From UMGS755 sp045132895 (GTDB lineage Bacteria; Bacillota; Clostridia; UBA1381; UBA9506): 40,427 bases of DNA. The stretch spans positions 1-40,427 of the forward strand of contig JBGUTC010000007.1 in assembly GCA_045132895.1 (NCBI GenBank), written 5' to 3'. The notes beneath the pieces are model-generated. The model did not search any database. It was not told where the DNA came from and saw nothing but the letters and a program-made list of their open reading frames with translations. The translations under genes and the position numbers were made by a program. Shown in pieces: positions 24,231 through 33,401 of this stretch. The first letter of the stretch is position 1. Each line of letters opens with the position of its first letter.

Positions 24231-24980
24231 TTAGCAAACGGTTAAAAGTTCTGCATCGCCATCCTTAATCAGAATGGTGTGTTCATAATGAGCAGAGAGT
24301 TTTCCGTCTGCTGTTACCACTGTCCATTGATCGGGCAGGGTATTTACATGATACGTCCCTTGATTTACCATCGGCTCAATCGCCAGTGTCATGCCGGGAA
24401 GAAGTCTTGCACCCCGACCGAATGTGCCATAATTTGGAACCTCCGGATCTTCATGAAGAGCACTTCCAACACCATGACCAACCAAGCTTCTGACAACAGA
24501 GAAACCGTTTTGTTCCACATAAGTCTGCACAGCAGCACCAATGTCCTGAACACGATTTCCTGCCCGGGCCATTTTAAGACCTTCATAGAAGCTTTCTCTT
24601 GTAACACGGATCAGTTTCTCTGCTTCAGGACTAATCGTGCCAACCGCAAACGTTCTTGCGCTGTCACCATGGTAGCCACCGTAGCAAGCACCGATGTCAA
24701 TGCTGACGATATCTCCATCTTTAAGCACGGTACGCTTAGAAGGAATCCCGTGTACAACCTGCTCGTTCACTGATGCACAGATGTGAGCAGGATAACCGCT
24801 ATAATTCCAAAAGGAACAAGTCGCATTATTTTTCCGGATAAACCGGGCCGCAATGTCATCAAGTTCTGCAGTCGTGATCCCCGGCTGAATAACTTCTGCC
24901 AGGCGTTCAAAGGTCGCAGCGACAATCTCGCCTGCTGCACGCATTGCTTCAACTTCATGAGGAGATTTAATCTTAATCAT
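24231..24980 (-). CDS. map: Methionine aminopeptidase type I
   Basis: 249 residues. Removes the first methionine from new proteins. The five metal ligands are visible: Asp in SIDIGA, Asp in GDSART, His in GHGVGSALHEDP, Glu in AIEPMVN and Glu in YEHTILI. It overlaps adk by four bases (ATGA), implying translational coupling. Length is normal for the short bacterial form without an N-terminal extension. Confidence 0.99.
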   Translation of the reverse strand: MIKIKSPHEVEAMRAAGEIVAATFERLAEVIQPGITTAELDDIAARFIRKNNATCSFWNYSGYPAHICASVNEQVVHGIPSKRTVLKDGDIVSIDIGACYGGYHGDSARTFAVGTISPEAEKLIRVTRESFYEGLKMARAGNRVQDIGAAVQTYVEQNGFSVVRSLVGHGVGSALHEDPEVPNYGTFGRGARLLPGMTLAIEPMVNQGTYHVNTLPDQWTVVTADGKLSAHYEHTILIKDGDAELLTVC

Positions 24981-25621
24981 AACTCTGCCTCACTGGAAGC
25001 AACCTTATGAATCTGACTGAAGATTTCCTCAACGGAACCTTCTCCATCAATCACAACCAGCTTCTTTTGCGCTTCATAATATGCTTTCAAGGGCTCTGTC
25101 TGCTCATGATAAATGTTAAGTCTGTTTAAAACAACCTCCGGTACGTCATCATCACGAATGGAAAGTGCCGCACCACAAGTATCACAAACATTTTCTGCCT
25201 TAGGGGGATTGAACTCTACATGAAATGCAGCGCCGCATGTACCGCATACGCGGCGACCGGCCATACGTTTCACAATGGCCTCATCTGGCACCTCAATATC
25301 AAGTACACGATCAACCTCTATGCCGATTTCACTCATCATTTCAGCTTGTACCAAAGTTCTGGGGAAACCGTCTAAGATGTAACCCTTCTGACAATCATCA
25401 TTTTTAATTCTTTCGGCAACCAACGCAGTGACTACATCATCAGGAAGTAATGATCCCGTTTTCATGTAGCCCTCAGCAATCTTACCGACAGGTGTTCCAT
25501 CTGCCATTGCCTGTCTGATGATGTGACCTGTGGAAATAGCCGGAATACCTAACGCCTCTGAAAGCTTAGCCGCTTGGGTGCCTTTACCGGCACCCGGCGG
25601 ACCGAAGAAAACTAATTTCAT
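24977..25621 (-). CDS. adk: Adenylate kinase (zinc-lid form)
   Basis: 214 residues. Balances AMP, ADP and ATP. The P-loop GPPGAGKGTQ is at the N-terminus, the core DGFPRTLVQA near residue 84, and the lid carries CGTCG and CDTCG, the four-cysteine zinc site common in Gram-positive bacteria. Placed between secY and map as usual in Bacillota. Confidence 0.99.
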   Translation of the reverse strand: MKLVFFGPPGAGKGTQAAKLSEALGIPAISTGHIIRQAMADGTPVGKIAEGYMKTGSLLPDDVVTALVAERIKNDDCQKGYILDGFPRTLVQAEMMSEIGIEVDRVLDIEVPDEAIVKRMAGRRVCGTCGAAFHVEFNPPKAENVCDTCGAALSIRDDDVPEVVLNRLNIYHEQTEPLKAYYEAQKKLVVIDGEGSVEEIFSQIHKVASSEAEL

Positions 25622-25633
25622 GGTGCAATCTCC

Positions 25634-26923
25634 TTATTCTAAGAATCCCTTATAGTGACGCATCAGCATCTGAGATTCCATCTGCTTAACTGTTTCAAGT
25701 GCAACACCAACAGTAATCAGCAAGGATGTACCACCAATGGAGATACCTCCCAGGTTGGGTACAAATGCCAGCAGAATCGGGAAGATTGCAATCACTGCAA
25801 GGTAAATGGAACCAAACAGTGTGATCTTAGAAACGATTCTAGCAATGAAGTCGGAGGTCGGCTTACCGGGACGAATACCCGGAACAAAACCGCCATTCTT
25901 CTTCATGTTGTTAGAAATTTCAATGGGATTGAACTGAATTGCTGTATAGAAGTATGTGAAGAACACAACTAATAAGAAGTATACAACAATATAGAACGGA
26001 TGTGTCTGCCGGAACAGAGACAACACCACACCCCAGAAACCAGTCGGTGTACCATCGCCATTGATGAACATGTTGATGGTCTGGGGGAAAGACATGATGG
26101 AAACAGCAAAGATAATCGGCATTACACCGGCCATAGCCAGTTTAACGGGAATATGAGTGCTCTGACCACCATACATTTTTCTGCCAACAACGCGCTTTGC
26201 GTACTGAACAGGAATTCTGCGTTCTGCATCGTTCATTAAAACAACCAGAGCAATTGCCAGAACTGCAACTGCAACAACAGCAATCAAAGTGATTACAGAC
26301 TGAATGCTCATGCCTTCAGAAGTAATCAGTGTTGCACGCAGAGACTGAATCATTGCCGGACCGCGGGAAACGATACCGGTAAAGATCAGTAATGAAATAC
26401 CGTTGCCGATACCTCTTTCTGTAATCTCTTCACCTAACCACATCAAAAATGCTGTACCTGCTGTTAAAGACAGGGTAACAACAACGTAGTTCATGAACGC
26501 ATTACCTTCCATGCCGGTACGCAGACCGAAATACAGTCCGGTTGCCTGCAGGAAGCCTAAAATAACTGTACCATAACGGGTATAAGAAGAAATCTTCTTT
26601 CTTCCTTCTTCGCCCTCTTTCGCCAAACGCTCCAGTGCGGGAATTGCAACTGTTAACAGCTGCAAAATAATTGACGCATTGATATAGGGCGAGATGCTCA
26701 TAGCAAAGATGGATCCACGCTCTAAGGCACCACCCGAGAAGTTGTTTAACAGGCCCTGCATTCCATCAGAGAAGCCACCCATTAAACCTGCAACCGCTTC
26801 AGCTGTCAAACCCGGAACCGGGATATAAGAACCCAGACGGAAAACAACAAGCAGAAGCAATGTGTAAAGCATTTTCTTTCTTAATTCGGGAATCTTCCAT
26901 GCGTTTCTGAGCGTTTGCAGCAT
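25634..26923 (-). CDS. secY: Protein translocase subunit SecY
   Basis: 429 residues and ten membrane helices; the channel-forming subunit of the SecYEG translocon. The plug region (PVPGLTAEAV), the conserved GGRR-like basic loops and the C-terminal KQMESQMLMRHYKGFL segment for ribosome and SecA contact are visible. Its ATG follows the rplO stop with no base between (TAAATG), so coupling is likely. Confidence 0.99.
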   Translation of the reverse strand: MLQTLRNAWKIPELRKKMLYTLLLLVVFRLGSYIPVPGLTAEAVAGLMGGFSDGMQGLLNNFSGGALERGSIFAMSISPYINASIILQLLTVAIPALERLAKEGEEGRKKISSYTRYGTVILGFLQATGLYFGLRTGMEGNAFMNYVVVTLSLTAGTAFLMWLGEEITERGIGNGISLLIFTGIVSRGPAMIQSLRATLITSEGMSIQSVITLIAVVAVAVLAIALVVLMNDAERRIPVQYAKRVVGRKMYGGQSTHIPVKLAMAGVMPIIFAVSIMSFPQTINMFINGDGTPTGFWGVVLSLFRQTHPFYIVVYFLLVVFFTYFYTAIQFNPIEISNNMKKNGGFVPGIRPGKPTSDFIARIVSKITLFGSIYLAVIAIFPILLAFVPNLGGISIGGTSLLITVGVALETVKQMESQMLMRHYKGFLE

Positions 26924-27367
26924 TTAGATCACCTCCGCCTTTCCTCCGGCGTTTGCGATCTTTTCCGCTGCAGTGGCGGAGAAGCGCACTGCTTTTACTG
27001 TCAGATTCTTAGCGGTTAAATCACCACGACCTAATACAACTACACCGTCGTTGATCTTTTTGATGATTCCCTCTGCTTTTAATACCTCAGCTGTTACCTC
27101 AGTACCATCAGCAAATCTGTTTAAATCTGAAACATTAATCTGAGTATAAGTTTTTGCAAAAATATTGGTAAAGCCCTTTTTCGGCAAACGTCTGTAAAGA
27201 GGCATCTGTCCGCCTTCAAAGCCCGGTCGTACGCCACCGCCAGAACGTGCATTCTGACCTTTGTGACCTCTGCCAGCGGTTTTACCGTTACCGGAACCGT
27301 GACCACGGCCAACTCTGAACGCTGCTTTTTTGGAGCCTTCTGCCGGCTTTAACTCGTTCAGTTTCAC
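26924..27367 (-). CDS. rplO: 50S ribosomal protein L15
   Basis: 147 residues. The glycine-rich N-terminal region (GRGHGSGNGKTAGRGHKGQ) is typical of L15. I use the GTG at 27367, eight bases after AGGAGG and giving the usual start MKLNELKPAEGSKK; the GTG at 27376 would touch the ribosome site directly. It abuts secY. Confidence 0.97.
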   Translation of the reverse strand: MKLNELKPAEGSKKAAFRVGRGHGSGNGKTAGRGHKGQNARSGGGVRPGFEGGQMPLYRRLPKKGFTNIFAKTYTQINVSDLNRFADGTEVTAEVLKAEGIIKKINDGVVVLGRGDLTAKNLTVKAVRFSATAAEKIANAGGKAEVI

Positions 27368-27385
27368 TTCAAGCACCTCCTTCTA

Positions 27386-27565
27386 CTATATTTCTTCTAC
27401 CTCGAGCATATAGTCCACCTTGGCAATCATTCCGCGGATTGCGGGATTGTCCTGGTGTTCTTTTTCATCCCGGATCTTTTTAAGACCCAGTGCGTGTACC
27501 GTAGCAATATGGTCTTTCTTTCTGCCGATGGTGCTCTTTACAAGCTTAACCTTTAGCATAGCCAT
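27386..27565 (-). CDS. rpmD: 50S ribosomal protein L30
   Basis: 59 residues, starting MAMLKVKLVKSTIGRKKDH and containing the GLKKI and NPAIRGMI segments of bacterial L30. AAGGAGG lies nine bases before the ATG at 27565; a second ATG six bases later is also possible. Stop TAG at 27386, nine bases before the rplO GTG's ribosome region. Confidence 0.97.
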   Translation of the reverse strand: MAMLKVKLVKSTIGRKKDHIATVHALGLKKIRDEKEHQDNPAIRGMIAKVDYMLEVEEI

Positions 27566-27579
27566 AATACCGTACCTCC

Positions 27580-28083
27580 TTAATCTAATAAGTCTTCCTT
27601 GGATTTGCCACGCAGATTTGCCACTTCGCCGGCATCCTTCAAGGAGGCTAATCCGGAAATTGTAGCTTTAACTACGTTTCTTGCATTGTTGGAACGCAGA
27701 GACTTTGTTCTGATGTCTCTGATACCTGCAAGCTCAATTACCGCTCTGGCTGCACCGCCAGCGATAACACCGGTACCGGGAGCAGCGGGCTTTAACAGAA
27801 TTCTGCCTGCACCGAACTCACCGATTGTCTCATGGGGAATCGTGGTGCCGGTCAGGTTAACTTTAATCATGTTTTTCTTAGCGTCTTCAATACCCTTGCG
27901 GATAGCTTCGGGAATTTCAACTGCTTTACCGGTTCCGCAACCAACATGACCGTTTTCGTCACCTACGACAACCAATGCTGAAAAGCGCATGCTACGACCG
28001 CCCTTAACAGTTTTTGCAACACGGCTGAGCTTTACGACTTTTTCTTTAATGTCTAAAACACTTGCATCTATTAACTGAGCCAA
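27580..28083 (-). CDS. rpsE: 30S ribosomal protein S5
   Basis: 167 residues with the N-terminal double-stranded-RNA-binding-like domain (VVKLSRVAKTVKGGRSMRFSA) and the GTGVIAGGAARAVIE core; helps control decoding accuracy. The start codon is TTG at 28083, eight bases after GGAGG; no ATG fits. Confidence 0.98.
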   Translation of the reverse strand: MAQLIDASVLDIKEKVVKLSRVAKTVKGGRSMRFSALVVVGDENGHVGCGTGKAVEIPEAIRKGIEDAKKNMIKVNLTGTTIPHETIGEFGAGRILLKPAAPGTGVIAGGAARAVIELAGIRDIRTKSLRSNNARNVVKATISGLASLKDAGEVANLRGKSKEDLLD

Positions 28084-28101
28084 ACTGGTTTCCTCCTTCT
28101 C

Positions 28102-28464
28102 TTAAAATTCCAGGCCGCCTTCACGGGCGCCCTCGGCTAATTCTTGTACACGGCCATGATAGATATAGCCGCCACGGTCAAAAACAACGGATTTGATACC
28201 GGCAGCCAGAGCACGCTCTGCAACCAGTTTACCAACTGCCTTTGCCGCTTCTTTGTTACCGCCATAGTTTTCCTTGAGCTCTTTGTCCAAGGTAGAGGCG
28301 GAAACCAGTGTAATGCCCTTAGAATCGTCAATGATCTGCGCATAGATATGCTTTAAGCTTCTGAACACGTTCAGTCTGGGACGTTCCGCTGTTCCGCTGA
28401 TCAGTTTACGAACTCTTTTATGTCTTCTGAGTCTTGCCACATTACTGACAGGCTTCTTAATCAC
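28102..28464 (-). CDS. rplR: 50S ribosomal protein L18
   Basis: 120 residues. Binds 5S rRNA together with L5. The RPRLNVFRSLKHIYAQIIDD segment and the FDRGGYIYHGRVQELAEGARE ending are family signatures. The start is GTG at 28464 with GGAG at nine bases. Confidence 0.98.
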   Translation of the reverse strand: MIKKPVSNVARLRRHKRVRKLISGTAERPRLNVFRSLKHIYAQIIDDSKGITLVSASTLDKELKENYGGNKEAAKAVGKLVAERALAAGIKSVVFDRGGYIYHGRVQELAEGAREGGLEF

Positions 28465-28488
28465 GTTTTTTCACTCCTTCTTTAAGCT

Positions 28489-28506
28489 GCATGGATTTTG
28501 CCATGC
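28489..28506 (-). other. Hairpin before rplR
   Basis: GCATGG and CCATGC form a 6-bp perfect stem with a 6-base loop in the 63-base rplF-rplR gap, about ten bases ahead of the rplR ribosome site. No T-run. Confidence 0.5.
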
Positions 28507-28527
28507 TTGTTTTGCAAAGAGAGATTA

Positions 28528-29073
28528 TTATTTCTTACCGCCCGCTTTGCCTTCTTTGCGTCTGATGTGCTCATAAGAGTACTTGATACCTTTGCCCTTA
28601 TAAGGTTCAGGCAGTCTCTTTTCTCTTACTTTAGCAGCAAATTCACCAACAACCTGCTTGTCGATACCCTTAACAATGATTGTGTTGGGGTTCGGAACTT
28701 CAATGGTAACACCTTCAGCGGGTTCCATTTCAACAGGATGGGAATAGCCCAGGTTCATCAGCAGGTTTTTGCCCTGCAGCTGAGCTCTGTAACCAACGCC
28801 GTTAACTTCCAAGGTCTTTTCGTAGCCTTCCGTTACGCCGACAACCATATTATTGAGCAGCGTACGTGTCAGACCGTGAAGAGACTTGTGAGCTTTTATT
28901 TCCGAAGGTCTTTCGATGGTGATCACACCATCTTCCTTCTTGATAATCATATCAGGATGTAAATTTTTTGTCAATGTGCCTTTCGGACCCTTAACGGTAA
29001 CTTCGTTTGCCGCACCGATGGTGACGTCAACACCGCTGGGAACCGTAATCGGCATTTTACCAATTCTGGACAT
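28528..29073 (-). CDS. rplF: 50S ribosomal protein L6
   Basis: 181 residues with the two repeated L6 domains. The start MSRIGKMPITVPSGVDV and the EPYKGKGIKYSYEHIRRKEGK ending are diagnostic; it lies near the factor-binding site of the large subunit. Standard spc order. Confidence 0.99.
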   Translation of the reverse strand: MSRIGKMPITVPSGVDVTIGAANEVTVKGPKGTLTKNLHPDMIIKKEDGVITIERPSEIKAHKSLHGLTRTLLNNMVVGVTEGYEKTLEVNGVGYRAQLQGKNLLMNLGYSHPVEMEPAEGVTIEVPNPNTIIVKGIDKQVVGEFAAKVREKRLPEPYKGKGIKYSYEHIRRKEGKAGGKK

Positions 29074-29099
29074 TCTCTGACACCTCCCTGTCTAGTTTT

Positions 29100-29495
29100 T
29101 TACCAGACAAAGGCCAGGACCTCGCCGCCGACGTTTTCCTGCCTTGCCTTTTTATCGGTCATAATTCCCTTGGATGTGGAAATGATAGCGATACCCAGTC
29201 CTTTCAGAACTTTAGGTAACTCTTCAGTATTCTTGTAGATTCTCAGACCCGGCTTAGAAACTCTCTGTATACCGGAGATAACCTTTTCTTTTCCAACATA
29301 TTTCAGAGCGATTCTGATAACGCCCTGCTTACCATCTTCAATGACCTGATAGTTCTTTATATACCCTTCCTCAAGCAGAATGGCTGCAATAGCCTTCTTC
29401 ATGTTAGAGGCGGGCACGTCAACCGTTTCGTGACGGGCGGAATTCGCATTCCGGATTCTAGTCAGCATATCCGCGATAGGATCGGTCACTTGCAT
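29100..29495 (-). CDS. rpsH: 30S ribosomal protein S8
   Basis: 131 residues starting with the conserved DPIADMLTRIRNA and ending STSKGIMTDKKARQENVGGEVLAFVW. S8 binds the 16S central domain and in enterobacteria represses the spc operon; I cannot show an S8 target in this sequence. Confidence 0.99.
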   Translation of the reverse strand: MQVTDPIADMLTRIRNANSARHETVDVPASNMKKAIAAILLEEGYIKNYQVIEDGKQGVIRIALKYVGKEKVISGIQRVSKPGLRIYKNTEELPKVLKGLGIAIISTSKGIMTDKKARQENVGGEVLAFVW

Positions 29496-29520
29496 GATTG
29501 TAGCCTCCTTCCAAATAATT

Positions 29521-29706
29521 TTACCAGCTGGCCTTTTTCACACCGGGGATCTGTCCCTTATAAGCCAATTCTCTGAAGCAGATACGGCAGATGCCATACT
29601 TTCTTAAATAAGCATGGGGACGTCCGCAGATTTTGCAACGATTATATGCTCTGGTGCTGAACTTAGGCGTTCTCTGCTGTTTGTTAATCATCGATTTTTT
29701 AGCCAT
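29521..29706 (-). CDS. rpsN: 30S ribosomal protein S14, zinc-binding type Z
   Basis: 61 residues with two C-x2-C pairs (CKIC and CRIC), so this is the short zinc form rather than the 89-residue zinc-free type. The IPGVKKASW ending is typical. Confidence 0.99.
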   Translation of the reverse strand: MAKKSMINKQQRTPKFSTRAYNRCKICGRPHAYLRKYGICRICFRELAYKGQIPGVKKASW

Positions 29707-29731
29707 GTTTCTCCTCCTTCACAATCAGAGC

Positions 29732-30274
29732 TTACCGGCTGGCAAAGGGAGCGCCCATCAGTGTGAGCAGTTCTCTTGCTTCCTCGTCGGTCTTGGCTGT
29801 GGTTACGACAATAATATCCATACCTCTGATTTTATCGATTTTATCATACTCAATTTCAGGGAAAATAAGCTGTTCTTTAATTCCCATGGAGTAGTTGCCA
29901 CGTCCGTCAAAGGAATCGGGATTGATGCCCCGGAAGTCTCTGACGCGAGGCAGAGCTACTGAAAACAGTCTGTCTAAGAATTCATACATCTTCTTGCCGC
30001 GCAGTGTAACTTTGCAACCGATGTTCATGCCTTCTCTGACTTTAAATGCAGCAACGGACTTCTTCGCCTTTGTGATAACAGGGCGCTGACCGGTAATAGC
30101 CATTAAGTCATCCACTGCGTTGTCTAATGCCTTGGCGTTTTCTTTTGCTTCGCCCAGGCCGATATTGATAACAATTTTCTCCAGCTTCGGAATCTGCATA
30201 ACGCTCTTGTAACCAAACTTGGTCATCAAAGCGGGTGCTACTTCGCTGGTATATTTATCCTGCATTCTAGACAT
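29732..30274 (-). CDS. rplE: 50S ribosomal protein L5
   Basis: 180 residues. Carries 5S rRNA and touches P-site tRNA. The blocks NIGLGEAKENAK, GQRPVITKAKKSVA and FRGINPDSFDGRGNYSMG are diagnostic. GGAGG is ten bases before the ATG at 30274, which favours it over a second ATG at 30265. Confidence 0.99.
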   Translation of the reverse strand: MSRMQDKYTSEVAPALMTKFGYKSVMQIPKLEKIVINIGLGEAKENAKALDNAVDDLMAITGQRPVITKAKKSVAAFKVREGMNIGCKVTLRGKKMYEFLDRLFSVALPRVRDFRGINPDSFDGRGNYSMGIKEQLIFPEIEYDKIDKIRGMDIIVVTTAKTDEEARELLTLMGAPFASR

Positions 30275-30295
30275 CAGCCTTTAAACCTCCTTTAC

Positions 30296-30619
30296 TTAAT
30301 CGTTAAAAACTTCATTGCACTTCTTGCAATATCTGACTTTGTCACCATTTTCAAGAACCTTACGACCGATTCTTGCCGGTTTACCGCACTTAGAGCAAAT
30401 GTTCATCAGATTTGAAGCATCAACGGGAGCTTCCTGTTTGATGATACCACCGGGTTCACCAGCGCGGCGAGGCTTCTGATGCTTGGTTGCGATTGCAACA
30501 CCTTCAACAACTGCCTTACCCTGATCCGGGAACACGCTTAATACTTTGCCCTTCTTGCCTTTATCCTTACCGGAAATCACGATGACCTCGTCGCCGGATT
30601 TAATATGCATTTTCGCCAT
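30296..30619 (-). CDS. rplX: 50S ribosomal protein L24
   Basis: 107 residues with an N-terminal KOW motif (SGDEVIVISGKDKGKKGKVL) and a C-terminal four-cysteine ribbon (CSKCGKPARIG, then CKKC), as usual in Bacillota. Assembly-initiator protein near the exit tunnel. Confidence 0.99.
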   Translation of the reverse strand: MAKMHIKSGDEVIVISGKDKGKKGKVLSVFPDQGKAVVEGVAIATKHQKPRRAGEPGGIIKQEAPVDASNLMNICSKCGKPARIGRKVLENGDKVRYCKKCNEVFND

Positions 30620-30636
30620 GATAGCGTACCTCCTCC

Positions 30637-31005
30637 TTACAGCACCTCGGGAGCCAGAGAGAGAATCTTCATATATTCTTTTTCACGAAGCTCTCTTGCA
30701 ACGGGCCCAAAAATACGGGTTCCTCTAGGATTTTTATCATCTCTTATAATGACAGCAGCGTTCTCATCGAACTTAATATAAGTTCCGTCGTTACGTCTAA
30801 CACCGCTAGCGGATCTAACGATAACAGCCTTGACAACGTCGCCTTTTTTTACAACACCGCCGGGTGTTGCCTTTTTAACAGAAGCAACTACAACATCACC
30901 GATTGCTGCGTATCTTCTCTTAGAACCACCCAGAACACGGATACACATCAGTTCTTTAGCACCGGTGTTGTCAGCAACCTTCAAAAGCGTTTGCTGTTGA
31001 ATCAT
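30637..31005 (-). CDS. rplN: 50S ribosomal protein L14
   Basis: 122 residues, full length; start MIQQQTLLKVADNTGAKE and ending FMKILSLAPEVL-like are diagnostic. Lies at the subunit interface. Confidence 0.99.
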   Translation of the reverse strand: MIQQQTLLKVADNTGAKELMCIRVLGGSKRRYAAIGDVVVASVKKATPGGVVKKGDVVKAVIVRSASGVRRNDGTYIKFDENAAVIIRDDKNPRGTRIFGPVARELREKEYMKILSLAPEVL

Positions 31006-31043
31006 ATCGGTTTCCTCCTTATTTAGTATCGTGCCAGTTTAAC

Positions 31044-31298
31044 TTACTTGGCTTTCTCTACAATCTCCACCAGTCTCCATCTCTTGTCCTTAGACAGCGG
31101 TCTGGTTTCCATTACGCGAACGCGATCGCCGATCTGGCAGATGTTGTTCTCGTCATGAGCTTTAAGCTTGTAGGTACGTTTAACAATTTTTCCGTAAAGG
31201 GGATGCTTTACGTTATATTCAATCGCAACGACGATGGTCTTATCCATCTTATCGCTAACGACCTTACCGATTTTCTGCTTTCTGAAATTACGTTCCAT
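31044..31298 (-). CDS. rpsQ: 30S ribosomal protein S17
   Basis: 84 residues, an OB-fold primary 16S binder. The signature GDRVRVMETRPLSKDKRWRL is present. The 38-base gap to rplN shows no structure I can support. Confidence 0.99.
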   Translation of the reverse strand: MERNFRKQKIGKVVSDKMDKTIVVAIEYNVKHPLYGKIVKRTYKLKAHDENNICQIGDRVRVMETRPLSKDKRWRLVEIVEKAK

Positions 31299-31327
31299 GA
31301 TTTCACTCCTTTCCGCTAAAAAGCAAA

Positions 31328-31531
31328 TTAGTTAGCTTCCTCTTCCAGCTTTCTTTCTGCTAAAACAGTTTTGATTCTGGCAATAGTCTTTTTAACCTCG
31401 ACGATTCGCATGGGGTTTTCCAGCTGATTCGTTGCGTTCTGGAAACGCAGGTTAAACAGTTCTTTTTTCAGGTCAGCTAAATTGCTTTCGAGCTCTTGAT
31501 TTGTAAAATCGCGAATTTCTGTAACCTTCAT
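31328..31531 (-). CDS. rpmC: 50S ribosomal protein L29
   Basis: 67 residues, two helices, near the tunnel exit. LKKELFNLRFQNATNQLENP and RIVEVKKTIARIKTVL are typical. It starts 4 bases after the rplP stop. Confidence 0.98.
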   Translation of the reverse strand: MKVTEIRDFTNQELESNLADLKKELFNLRFQNATNQLENPMRIVEVKKTIARIKTVLAERKLEEEAN

Positions 31532-31535
31532 ATGC

Positions 31536-31961
31536 TTACGCCTCCTCTTCTTGCTGGGCGCGTGTTACGAATTTGCACTTAACCGGGAGCTTGTGGGAAG
31601 CAAGACGCATAGCTTCTCTTGCTACTTCTTCGGACACACCGCCGATTTCAAACATAACCCGGCCAGGCTTAACCACTGCTACCCAATATTCGGGTGAACC
31701 CTTACCGCTACCCATACGGGTTTCAGCAGGTTTTTCGGTAACAGGCTTATCAGGGAAAATCTTGATCCAAACCTGTCCGCCTCTCTTGATATAACGAGTC
31801 ATTGCGATACGGGCTGCCTCGATCTGATTGGAAGTAATCCAAGCAGGGCTCTGAGCCTGCAAACCGTATTCACCGTAAGTTACGGTGTTACCACGGGTTG
31901 CTTTGCCTGTCATTCTGCCGCGCATGACTCTTCTGTATTTCACTCTCTTAGGCAATAACAT
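31536..31961 (-). CDS. rplP: 50S ribosomal protein L16
   Basis: 141 residues. The conserved start MLLPKRVKYRRVMRGRM fixes the ATG at 31961; an upstream in-frame TTG at 31967 is too close to AAAGGA. L16 shapes the A-site tRNA pocket; the GSGKGSPEYWVAVVKPGR block is present. Confidence 0.98.
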   Translation of the reverse strand: MLLPKRVKYRRVMRGRMTGKATRGNTVTYGEYGLQAQSPAWITSNQIEAARIAMTRYIKRGGQVWIKIFPDKPVTEKPAETRMGSGKGSPEYWVAVVKPGRVMFEIGGVSEEVAREAMRLASHKLPVKCKFVTRAQQEEEA

Positions 31962-31999
31962 CCTCAATCATTCCTTTCTTTCAGAAGTTGCAATAAGCC

Positions 32000-32668
32000 T
32001 CAGGCTTTTGCAGGTGCTGCTTTAACAGCCTTCTTGCTTTCGGGAAGAATTTCACCTTTGTAGATCCATACTTTAACACCGATCTTACCATAGGTTGTGT
32101 TTGCTTCCCAGAAACCGTAGTCAATGTCGGCTCTTAAGGTCTGCAGGGGAATAGTACCTTCATGATAATGCTCTGTTCTAGCAATTTCAGCACCGCCCAG
32201 ACGACCTGCACAGCTGGTTTTGATACCCTTTGCGCCAAGCTTCATAGCACGACCCATTACAGATTTCATTGCTTTTCTGAAGGAAATTCTCTTCTCAAGC
32301 TGTGCTGCAATGTTTTCAGCTACTAACTGTGCATCAACATCAGGATGTTTAACCTCCTCAATGTTCAGGGCAACATTCTTGCCGGTTAAGGTTTCTAACT
32401 CTTTCTTAACCTTTTCAATCTCGCTACCGCCACGACCAATGATGATACCGGGCTTTGCTGCAAAGATGTTGATCTTAACTCTCTTTGCGGTACGCTCAAT
32501 TTCAATTTTGGAAACGCCGGAAGCGAACAACTTGTTCTTTAAGAACTTTCTGATATTGTAATCTTCTACTAAAAGATCACCAAACTGGGAGTCCTGAGCA
32601 AACCATCTGGAATCCCAATCCTTGATAACGCCAACTCTTAATCCATGCGGATTTACTTTCTGACCCAA
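32000..32668 (-). CDS. rpsC: 30S ribosomal protein S3
   Basis: 222 residues. The KH domain with the GIIIGRGG loop near residue 76 and the C-terminal S3 domain (TAYGKIGVKVWIYKGE-like) are both visible; it lines the mRNA entry tunnel. The start is a TTG at 32668 with GGAGG eight bases before it. Confidence 0.98.
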   Translation of the reverse strand: MGQKVNPHGLRVGVIKDWDSRWFAQDSQFGDLLVEDYNIRKFLKNKLFASGVSKIEIERTAKRVKINIFAAKPGIIIGRGGSEIEKVKKELETLTGKNVALNIEEVKHPDVDAQLVAENIAAQLEKRISFRKAMKSVMGRAMKLGAKGIKTSCAGRLGGAEIARTEHYHEGTIPLQTLRADIDYGFWEANTTYGKIGVKVWIYKGEILPESKKAVKAAPAKA

Positions 32669-32689
32669 GCTACTTACCTCCTTCTTCTC

Positions 32690-33025
32690 TTATTCTTTTT
32701 CTTTCAAGACAATCGTAATATGACTGGTCCGTTTTCTGATTCTGAACGCTCTGCCCTGTGCTCTGGGACGAACTCTCTTCAGTGTCGGTCCCTGGCAAGC
32801 AAAGATTTCTGCAACGTACAGCTTGGAAACGTCCATGCTGTGGTTGTTCTCTGCATTGGCAATGGCTGACTTCAGCAGCTTTTCAACGGGCTCGCTGGCT
32901 GCTTTCGGGGTGTTTGCTAAAATACCCAGTGCAACGCCTACGGGCTTGTTTCTAATTAAATCTATTACAATCTTAACTTTTCTAGATGAAATACGTGCAT
33001 AGCTCAGTTTAGCTCTGGCTTCCAC
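32690..33025 (-). CDS. rplV: 50S ribosomal protein L22
   Basis: 111 residues. The start is a GTG at 33025, seven bases after AAAGGAGG, giving MEARAKLSYARISSRKV, the standard L22 N-terminus; an ATG at 33043 lies inside the ribosome site and is rejected. The tunnel loop (LKRVRPRAQGRAFRIRKRTSH) is intact. Confidence 0.97.
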   Translation of the reverse strand: MEARAKLSYARISSRKVKIVIDLIRNKPVGVALGILANTPKAASEPVEKLLKSAIANAENNHSMDVSKLYVAEIFACQGPTLKRVRPRAQGRAFRIRKRTSHITIVLKEKE

Positions 33026-33054
33026 AAAGATTCCTCCTTTCATGCAAGGGAATT

Positions 33055-33333
33055 TTATCTTCCGCCTGACGTTTTATTGCCGGCGTGGCCTTTATAGGTT
33101 CTGGTCGGTGCGAATTCGCCCAGCTTATGTCCGACCATATCCTCTGATACAAAGACCGGAACATGTTTTCTGCCATCATGTACAGCAATTGTATGGCCTA
33201 CCATTTCAGGGAATATGGTAGAGCTTCTTGACCAAGTCTTAACGACTTTCTTGTCGCCGGACTCGTTCATAGCAATAATCTTCTTAATCAGGCTTTCTGC
33301 GACGAAAGGCCCTTTCTTAGTAGATCTGCTCAT
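33055..33333 (-). CDS. rpsS: 30S ribosomal protein S19
   Basis: 92 residues starting MSRSTKKGPFV, with the GHTIAVHDGRKHVPVFV and FAPTRTYKGHAG segments. The ATG at 33333 has GAAGGAGG; the longer frame to 33366 contains that site and is rejected. Confidence 0.99.
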   Translation of the reverse strand: MSRSTKKGPFVAESLIKKIIAMNESGDKKVVKTWSRSSTIFPEMVGHTIAVHDGRKHVPVFVSEDMVGHKLGEFAPTRTYKGHAGNKTSGGR

Positions 33334-33401
33334 TCTTTTTCCTCCTTCGCCCAAATTGGCTTGCACAGGCCGCTACGCGACCCGGCAGCATACGTTACGA
33401 C